Origin: Apiotrichum sp. Y4204
Taxonomy: Eukaryota; Basidiomycota; Tremellomycetes; Trichosporonales; Trichosporonaceae
Direction: 5' to 3'
NCBI GenBank assembly: GCA_025531455.1
Contig: JAMYHL010000010.1
Coordinates: 1,302,001-1,366,000 of the forward strand
Length of the DNA stretch: 64,000 nt
Under the pieces are notes generated by a model, which made no database searches, was not told where the DNA came from, and was given only the letters and a program-made list of their open reading frames with translations. Positions 57,024 through 64,000 of this stretch are shown in pieces (the stretch's first letter is position 1; each line of letters opens with the position of its first letter). The translations under genes were made by a program, and so were the position numbers.

Positions 57024-60000
57024 TTAAGGTTCGGCGCGCAAGCGGGTGCGGAGCAGGTGGAGCAGCCAGTTGGGGTCCCAGGCTGCGACACCGGGGCGGA
57101 CCAGTTGGACCTCGGGGGTTTCGTCGCGGAACATGCTCCTTGCGAGGGACGATCGGCGTGGCATGGTGCGGTCCCGCGACGACCAGGTCGGGAACGAGTT
57201 GGTCGTGGTCGGCGACGGAATGGTGCTCGCCGCACCGGTGCTGTATACGCTGTTGTGGGGATTGCCGTTCGAGCTCACTGGCGTGCTGCCAGGCTCGCGA
57301 GGGGGGAAGGTATACCCTGTTCCAGCGTTTACGGGGTCAGGAACCTCAAACTGGACCTTGGACGGGCGACGCGCGTACGAGTAGCGTCCGCTGCCGCCGT
57401 CCCCTGGGAACGAGCTGGCAATGGACGGTCCGGGGGAGATGGCCGGCGACGGTGCGCGCAGCATCCTCACCGAGGGCGTGTCAACAGCTCCCTGGCGGGT
57501 GAGAGCGCTAATCTTGGATGCCATGACACACTCGTGCTGTACACGGAAGAGCTTGAACGGGAGCCACTTGTCGCCAAAATTGTTGACGGCGACATCGTAG
57601 TTTGCGTAGAAGACGATAATGTGCGGGGGAGTCCAGCCCGGCTGACCCTTGCGCGCCGGCGTCGCAGGAGTGAGGGGAACGAGCACTGGGTGGAGCGTAA
57701 GACGCGGGAGGATGTACGCCATGTCGTCGGCTGACAGCAACTCGTCGAGCATAGGCACAATGGCACGCTCAAGAGCGGCAAGCAGACGACCCACACGAGG
57801 GCCACCCACACGGGCAGCCTCAGCCGACATGTTGCGCGTAATCACCGACAAGAGGTTCATACCCTCCAGCCAGGTCACCGCCTCACCAATCTCGTCGATT
57901 GTCCCCGCCAGACCCTCAGAGACATTCACCGGAAGACCAGGAAGGGTGGAAAACGTGCACACCTCGCGCATCGGGAGCTGGGCGCGGTTCTTCTCATTGA
58001 GCAGAATGCGCAGGCCGTCGAACGGTGTCGCCTGTACAATGGTAACGCCGGCATACAGCGTGTTGGGGCGAAGCGTCATGCGCATTGTATTATCGCAGAA
58101 CAGCCGCATATTCTCGAGGAACGGCATGACGTGCTCGTACGGAGTAGACAGCGTGCGATGCAGCGACATGGCGACTGAGCCCGTGTCTGCAAAGATAAAG
58201 TGGCGCGATAGCAGGTCGGAGCGTTCCTGCGACGAGTTGACACGGCGGACAAGGAAGATCAGCTGGCCCTTTGACACTGTGTCCTTGCCGTTGTGTAGGC
58301 GGACCCAGCCGGTGGTAAGGATCTGGTCATACAGCACACCCAAACGACTGATGCCCTCGGACTGACCCGTCAGGCGAACGGACAGTTGCGTCGCGGCAAC
58401 AGCAAACATTTCCAAAAAGCGTGCCACGCTTGCTCGCGAGACGGCAATCGTAGAGTACAGAGACTCGGCGGCGGTCATGTTTGACGCACGGCGTTGAGGC
58501 ACAGGCGGCACGCTAAAGTCACCAACAACCGGCGGTGGGTTGAGCATCATTTCCGGGCTGCTTCCCTCAAAGTCGGTCTTGGATGCGAAGGGGTTCATGG
58601 ACGACCAGAACGGGTTGCGCCACGACCACGACATTCTCATCGCCTGCACAAAGGCGTCATTGCCGGCTGTGAGGTCGACACCAAGCGCGCTCGTGTCCAC
58701 GGTGGAAGCGTTGTCCTTGGTAGTCGTACCACCAATCTTCGTCTCCGCAGGGGTGAGAGACGCAATGTCGCACATCGGTAGAAGGCCGTCGATGGCACTA
58801 ACCAGCATACGTCCATTGTTGTCCAACAGCACCGAAGCAACGACAACACGGCGGCGGCGAGCACGCTGCTTGCGGTCGCGGATCGAGTTGATGAGGATAA
58901 AAACGGTAACTGCCAAGCATGCGACAAAGGCCAACGCCGCGACTAGGCCGGTAATGGCGCGCTTCGTCATGTCGTTGCCAGGAATGCGAGGGTGGCCAAG
59001 GTCCCAGCCATACGTCGTGCCCATCATCGCCGAGTAGTGCATTCCGCAAACTGCGCCGGCGAGGATGATGGCGACACCAATTTTGGAAACCCAAGAGTGC
59101 TTGAGCTTGGGGCGGAGGATGATGAACATGATGTAGAGGGCAATAATCACGGCCCCACATGCAATGACCACCGAGCCAACAACATAGCCGACATTGTAAG
59201 CAATATACGGAATGCCCGTAATCGACACCTGCCCAATGTAGTCTGTAACAAGTCAGCACGTGTTCTACATCCTTGGTACTCACGCATTGCCGCCACCCCC
59301 CATCCGGCAAGCATGCCGGTCAACAGGATTTTGACCAAGTCGCCCCAGGTGACAATATCCATGCCGAAGAAGCGCTGCATCTTCTCCGAACGAGTGAGCT
59401 GTTCACCAGCCTTGACCTTGGCGCGGAGACGGTCGCGCCAACCGATTGTCGGAGAACCAAGGACATCGTCGTCGAAATAAGCGACCTCGGGAGAAACGAT
59501 GGTGAGATCGTTGTTCATGTCGCTGGAGGGGTCTCTCGTCTCATCTGACTCTGAGAACTGATTGGGGTCTTCCTTGTCGCAATAGTGGGGGGCAGGGAGA
59601 TCATGTTCCTGTTCTGCGAGACTCTGTATGCGCGAAAGGGGTTGTGGGACCCGGGGCGGCGGAGGAGCATTGATGGTCGGGGGAAGCGAGGCACGCCTGG
59701 GCACGGTGGGGAAGACAGCGTCTGGTGAGACTTCAGGCCACGGAACGACAGGGGGAGGAGGGCAAGGGGGGATGGCGTCGGGGCGCGGTATGAGGTTGAC
59801 CTGTGACGAGTCACCATCAACAGGGGTCCGCGGAGGAAACTGATAGGTCGAGGGAAAGACCTCTGATGGCGAAGGGGGGCGGAGGGGGAGCGGAGGGGGA
59901 GCATTTTTCCGTCCTATGTGATGGGGAAGATAATATGCGGCCAAGGGCGAAGCTGGGAGGTCTGGCGTGTGAGAGGCCTGGTGACCGTGGACAGACGGAG

Positions 60001-61225
60001 CTGGTGACTGCAACACCGAGGCTGAAGCAGAGTCCTCTGGAGTGGTGCCAATCATAGTTTGACGGCGGTCAATCTCCTCACGCACTGCCGCACGACCGAG
60101 ACGAAAGTCGAGTTCCCCGAGATCCCTGTCCCGCTTCACCAGCATGTCCTCGTCGTTACCGATCGAGGGATCAAAAGGCTGCACAGGCGATACCGGGGGC
60201 TCTTCAAAACGGAACCCCCTCCACGAGCGCCGCGCACTATTCCTCGACGTGTCACCGAGCGGCCAGCTGGCAACCATGCCTGCTTGCTGGAAAATCGTGG
60301 CCACGTTTGTCGTCGACTTGCGGAGCCGGTCCTTCTGCATCTTCCAACGCGTGTAGTCGTCGCCAGCGAGTCCCGGCGGCACATCCATGGTCTTTTCCCT
60401 AGCTCTTCCTGGCATGCACGGCCAGCTACGCCACTCACGAAAGCGAATGTCCGTGCCCATGACGAAAAACGCAAAGGTCATGGCCACGCACGATGCGACG
60501 AGCGAGAGAATTGTGTAGCCAGCCTTATAGCTGAGATGCAGCGGTGTGTATCCCTCAAAGGCCGGTATGTTGGGGTAGTGGAGCGCCAGCGACTGGTTAC
60601 CAACAAAGTGCATGGCAAACGTGGACACGGCGCCGAAACAGATTCCAGCGCAGGCGAGGAGGAGGAGGTTGGATGCGCCTCTGTTTGACGTTCGCCGAAG
60701 GAGGAGCTCGAGCGTGCAGATCGACCCGACAAACGAGATGAAGTATGAGAGGACGACAAACCCGGGGCTCATCGTCGCGTTGAGCTTGTAGTACTTGTTG
60801 TTTAACAAGACCACCCCGTCCTTGACTGTCTTCCGCATATACGTATCAAGTTCGGGCCATGATTCTTGTCGTGCGACCAGCCTCTGGGTTGCAAAGCGCA
60901 CGCTCGACTGCAATAACCGTAGACTTCCGACAATACAGTATTCGAATAATCGTTCTGCTGGTGATGTCTTTGGGGTTGTGGTGGGTGTCCAAGTGGGAGG
61001 TGGTTGCGGGTCGTGTCCTCTTGCGAGTGCCCGCGCGAGACGCACAGGAGTGGCCGCTGCGAGATACGGAGCAGTGAGGACGAGGACGAATGCGACGACG
61101 GCGGGCGAGTTGCGACGCCAGGCGCGTCGCCGGCGTGCGGTGGATGGTGGCGGTGGCGGTGGTAGTGGTGGTGCCATCGCATCCAGCCGCAGTCGCGACG
61201 AGGACGCGACTGGCGGCCAGGTCAT
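57024..61225 (-). CDS. Large MHYT-domain integral membrane protein
   Basis: Membrane protein of the fungal MHYT-type sensor family, a domain proposed to bind copper and sense diatomic gas or redox state. Two exons, 61225-59284 and 59242-57024, sum to 4,161 nt, 1,386 residues. Three MHYT-type motifs are visible: AMHFVGN (M205), AMHYIGQ (M647; its His codon is created by the splice join) and GMHYSAMM (M715). Hydrophobic helices precede each. Between the first and second motif lies a polar, Pro/Ser-rich region of roughly 400 residues. After the last helix comes a soluble half starting RRRRVVVASVLLDNNGRML, with VTWLEGMNLLSVITRN and a basic tail. No kinase, GGDEF or EAL domain is seen. The N-terminus is uncertain: an acceptor (CTAAC...CATCAG at 61254) lies just upstream of the ATG, so an upstream non-coding or coding exon is likely. 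Confidence 0.85.
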
Positions 61226-61305
61226 CGCACGCAGCGGCGGAGGGGGGATATGACTGATGGAATGTTAGCGGGAGGGCGGGTGAGGGAGCGCGTGTGATGG
61301 GGTCG

Positions 61306-61357
61306 TTGGTGGTGGTGGTGATGGATGTGTGATGTGTGTGTGTGATGTGTGTGTGTG
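61306..61357 (+). repeat. GGT and GT-rich simple repeat
   Basis: A (TGG)n run followed by GATGTGTGT repeats, within the proposed 5'-UTR intron of the MHYT gene. Confidence 0.8.
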
Positions 61358-62850
61358 CAAGTGGTTGTGGCGGAGGGGAAAGACGATCCGATCAGCTCTT
61401 GCGAGCTTTCTGCTGCCTGCCTGTCTGTCTGCCTGCCAGGGCAACAACGAAAGGAAGCACGGCCGGCAGAAGGAAGTCGGTTACAGCAAAGTGCAAAGTG
61501 TCGACAAAGAGAGAGCAAGCAAGCAAGCAAGCCAGGAGGGCCGGACCAGCAGCACGACCAGGACAGGAGGATATCCAGGAAAAAGCGTACGAGTAGGAGT
61601 GGGGGCAAGGCGGCCGAATGTGTGCGGAGGTGGCTAAACGGGGGGGAATGGAGCGGTGATGTGATGCAAACGAAGAGGAGAAAAAAAAAAACACAGTTTG
61701 GACGAGGGGTGAGAGGGGGAGTGTGTGGGGTACGACGAGGAAAGAAAAAGCTGCTTGTCGGAGGAACAGAACAGAGTTGGCTGCGAGTGTCGTTGTCACC
61801 GAGCACGCGGCGACGGGATGACAGACCACGGCATCGGCATCGACCAACGCGAGCTCATGAGCAGCACGAGCACGAACACGCTGCTCAATGACCAGATGCG
61901 GGGAACACATCACATTGGGCGCGTGCGGGCCACCGGGGCGTGCGGCAACAGCGTGCAGCGTGCAGTTTGTATGTGTCTGTGTGGGCTGGGGCCGTGGGCA
62001 CGATACCAGCGCTGTGGCCCTGCAGCTCTGCAGCTCTGCAGCTGTTCGCCCCTCCGTCTAGCCCTCTGGCCTCTGACCTCTGGGCCGTCTGGACAAAGCA
62101 AGGGAAAACAGGCCAACAGGGGGAATTGGTACTCACGATCGCGAGGGTCAATGCCCCAGTGCTCCGCGGCGGTTACGAGAAAACCCAGGGTTAGCGGGCA
62201 GCCAGGACGCAAGAGATTGGGTGGCTAGGGAGCGAGGTTGCAGCGGGTCTCGGGAGCAATGGAATTATGGCCGATGGCGCGCGCGAGTGCCAGCGCGAGT
62301 GCGAGTGGACTGTCGGTGCGATGCGAGGGTTGGTGACGGGGAAGAGGCCGTGAGGTCGTGAGGTCGTGGGTCGTGGAAAGGAGTGGTGGGCGACAGCGAG
62401 AGTGTGTGGAGGAATGGTGAGCGCGTGCAAAAAGATGACGGGTGAGGCGCGCGCACGAGGCGAGGCGGGGGGCGGGGGGCGGAGGGGCGGAGAGGCGGAG
62501 CTCTGGCGGAGCTGGCGCGGAGCAGGCGGAGAGAAGCTGGGACGCCGCAAAGGAAGCGCACGAGAAGGAAGCAAGGAAAAAAGGAGGGGAAAAGGAGATT
62601 GATGGTCCGGAGGGAAGCAAGGCGAGGGCGAGCGGCGCCAGGCGCGGGAGGCAAGGCCGCCGGAGGGAAAGGGAGGAGGAGCCAAGGAAGAGGAAGAGGG
62701 AGACAGGGACGAAAGCCAGGTAGAGAAATGTGATCGAGCAAAAGGAGGACCGTGCACTAAATGAATTGAGCGGCACGCAGATCCGCAGCCCTTTTTTCAC
62801 CAACAATCACACGCACGCGAATCAATCCACACCGTGTGGTCTAGTCACCT

Positions 62851-62870
62851 CGTTCCGGAATTCCGGAACG
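62851..62870. repeat. Perfect 20-bp palindrome
   Basis: CGTTCCGGAA followed directly by its reverse complement TTCCGGAACG. It contains two TTCnnGAA units, the form of paired heat-shock-element half-sites, and lies about 1.6 kb upstream of the MHYT start codon. Confidence 0.85.
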
Positions 62871-62877
62871 TCACGCA

Positions 62878-62895
62878 CAACAACAACAACAACAA
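62878..62895 (+). repeat. CAA trinucleotide run, six units
   Basis: Six perfect CAA units directly after the 20-bp palindrome, in non-coding DNA. Confidence 0.85.
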
Positions 62896-63561
62896 CAGCA
62901 AGCACGGCGATGTTGATGGTGATGGAGATGGCGATAACACCTCTGCGCGAGACTGGCACAGGAATGATGCCGAATGCTGATAGCTGTGCTTTGCGCGTCA
63001 CGAAGCCGATGCAGCGGTGGTATACAGCATATGCAGTGCTGGGCAACGCAGCTGAGGTGACGACAGTCGGTCGTCTTCCTTTCCAACAGAGATAAGAGCT
63101 GTGAATGCAGGTGACAGTCACTCCACAGTAGACAAGTCCCACACGGCGTCAGTGATAAGCACCGAGTGTGAGGAATGCGTTGCGGAATGCCCTTTGCGGC
63201 GCTGGTCGTGGGTGGTAGTGATGCAACGCCGACGTCGGTACGCGTAAGAGGCACGCAGGCGACGCAGACTGTGGGGCGCTGAGTGAAGGGTTTGCTGGAT
63301 CTCTAGATCTCTGATCTCTAGCAGCGAGGTATCAGGCGAGCGAGGGATGGGGCTCGGGGGACCGGGGACTCGGGGACTGGGCACGGGCCAGGTGGACGGC
63401 GAGGCGCGAGGCACAGAAGGAGGGCGAGCTGTGCGCGGACAGACTGTGTGCTGCGCTGTGAGCTGTGCGGCGGGGAGCCGTGGAGACGTGGGGTTCTGAT
63501 CGGGGCGGCGGTCGTTAGGTCGTGTCGTTGCGATGGCGAGATGCGGGGTCAGGTCCGGATC

Positions 63562-63610
63562 GAGATGAGATGAGATGCGATAAGATGCGATGGGAAGAGA
63601 TGGGATCGAT
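63562..63610 (-). repeat. CATCN pentamer run
   Basis: About nine imperfect GATGN/GATAN units on the plus strand (CATCN on minus), resembling the run in the NRAMP leader at 51361-51398. Confidence 0.7.
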
Positions 63611-64000
63611 GGGGGGAGGTGGGATGTTGCGACGGCGGTCGAGGCTGGTGCCGGAGGTGGCGACTGGGACCCTCCAGGTCGTGGGAGAGAGGGAGTGGAC
63701 AGTGACGAACACTGTGAAGTGATGGAAAACTGGAACCCTTCTGGCCTCCTGTTCTTCTGTCCTTCTGTCCCCCTGTTGGTTCATTGTCATTGCATGCGAC
63801 GGCCCGTCTCAAATGGGGACATTGCAATGTCCTCTCCGATCTCTTGACATGTCCTCCCGTTAGTCTTCCAGTCTCGGCAGCTCGCACGCTCGGCAGGCGG
63901 CCGGCATGCTCTCTCATGTGCGCAGCTGCTCTTGTGGGCTTGAATGCTCATCATCGTCGTCATCGGCGACCCCAATCCGCAATCAAGCAAGCAATCAAGG

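Larger units (their letters stand above)
61226..64000 (-). promoter_or_regulatory. Probable leader and promoter of the MHYT gene; no other gene supported
   Basis: The minus strand is C/T-rich from about 62400 to 62710 and again near 61600-61760, the look of a fungal leader. A strong donor (GATC|GTGAGT at 62136) and the acceptor at 61254 would define a 5'-UTR intron of 883 nt. The region also carries simple repeats (61306-61357, 62878-62895, 63562-63610) and a perfect palindrome (62851-62870). The distal part beyond 62900 is plain intergenic DNA to the window edge. Confidence 0.4.

Noticed and set aside
60409..60438. A 30-nt stop-free intron in the MHYT gene (GTGAGT...GCCAG)
   Set aside because: It has a good donor and acceptor, but it is shorter than any other intron in the window and has no CTNAC branch site. 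I kept the sequence as coding (REWRSWPCMP); only RNA data can settle it.
61910..62212. Exon-like stretch reading AAEHWGIDPRDR ahead of a strong donor
   Set aside because: Joining it to the MHYT exon puts it out of phase, and an in-frame stop lies upstream without an ATG. More likely a non-coding leader exon.
62191..62806. Pro/Ser/Leu-rich minus-strand frames of 158-193 codons
   Set aside because: Three overlapping frames are equally open, which indicates simple C/T-rich composition of a leader rather than coding sequence.
1..64000. tRNA, 5S rRNA, transposons, viral remnants, CRISPR arrays
   Set aside because: Scanning by eye for B-box-like sequence, terminal repeats, reverse transcriptase or transposase motifs and regular spacer arrays gave nothing convincing. 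A covariance-model and repeat-library search would be decisive.

Overview
This 64 kb window is nuclear DNA of a GC-rich fungus. The genes are cut by many very short introns (mostly 33-60 nt) with GTGAGT/GTACGT/GTAAGT donors and CTAAC or CTGAC branch sites close to the CAG or TAG acceptor. Codons ending in C or G dominate, and genes are closely packed on both strands. This architecture, a multidomain acetyl-CoA carboxylase, and protein families such as Zn2Cys6 activators, Cue1, Spo12 and fungal MHYT proteins point to a basidiomycete, most likely a tremellomycetous (Trichosporonales-like) yeast. That placement is an inference from gene style, not a database result.

I resolved 18 protein-coding genes to exon level. 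For 17 complete genes the summed exon lengths are multiples of three and every junction keeps its phase; the symplekin gene is cut by the left edge. From left to right: symplekin/PTA1 (-, partial), V-ATPase subunit G VMA10 (+), an almost gene-free stretch of 7.9 kb, a Zn2Cys6 transcription factor (+), a weak candidate for a small secreted protein (-), the giant checkpoint kinase TEL1/ATM (-, 11 exons), a SIKE/SCI1-type STRIPAK coiled-coil protein (+), a WDR89-like WD40 protein (-), the Golgi transport protein SFT2 (-), an SDS3-like histone deacetylase subunit (+), acetyl-CoA carboxylase ACC1 (+), ZNHIT2-like HIT-finger protein (-), WDR83/MORG1 (+), a seven-TM receptor-like protein (+), CUE1 (-), an NRAMP metal transporter (-), SPO12 (-), chorismate synthase ARO2 (-), a Gemin2/Brr1 homologue (+) and a large MHYT-domain membrane protein (-). 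The last 2.7 kb hold no convincing gene and look like the leader and promoter of the MHYT gene.

The neighbourhood is mostly housekeeping: RNA maturation (symplekin, ZNHIT2, WDR83, Gemin2), genome stability and cell cycle (TEL1, SPO12), chromatin (SDS3), secretory and ER quality control (SFT2, CUE1), vacuolar acidification and metal uptake (VMA10, NRAMP), and lipid and aromatic biosynthesis (ACC1, ARO2). No operon-like logic is expected. Several pairs are divergent and share short promoters: symplekin/VMA10, TEL1/SCI1, SFT2/SDS3, ZNHIT2/WDR83 and ARO2/Gemin2.

I found no mobile element, CRISPR array, rRNA or confident tRNA. The features most worth a second look are the MHYT protein whose copper-binding-type motifs are separated by an insertion of about 400 residues, the receptor-like 7TM protein without a recognised family, the long non-coding stretch ahead of the transcription factor, a 19-unit GGTGCT array inside a WDR83 intron, an 11-nt exon in SFT2, a perfect 20-bp palindrome at 62851, and a recurring quasi-palindrome CACACCGTGTG.
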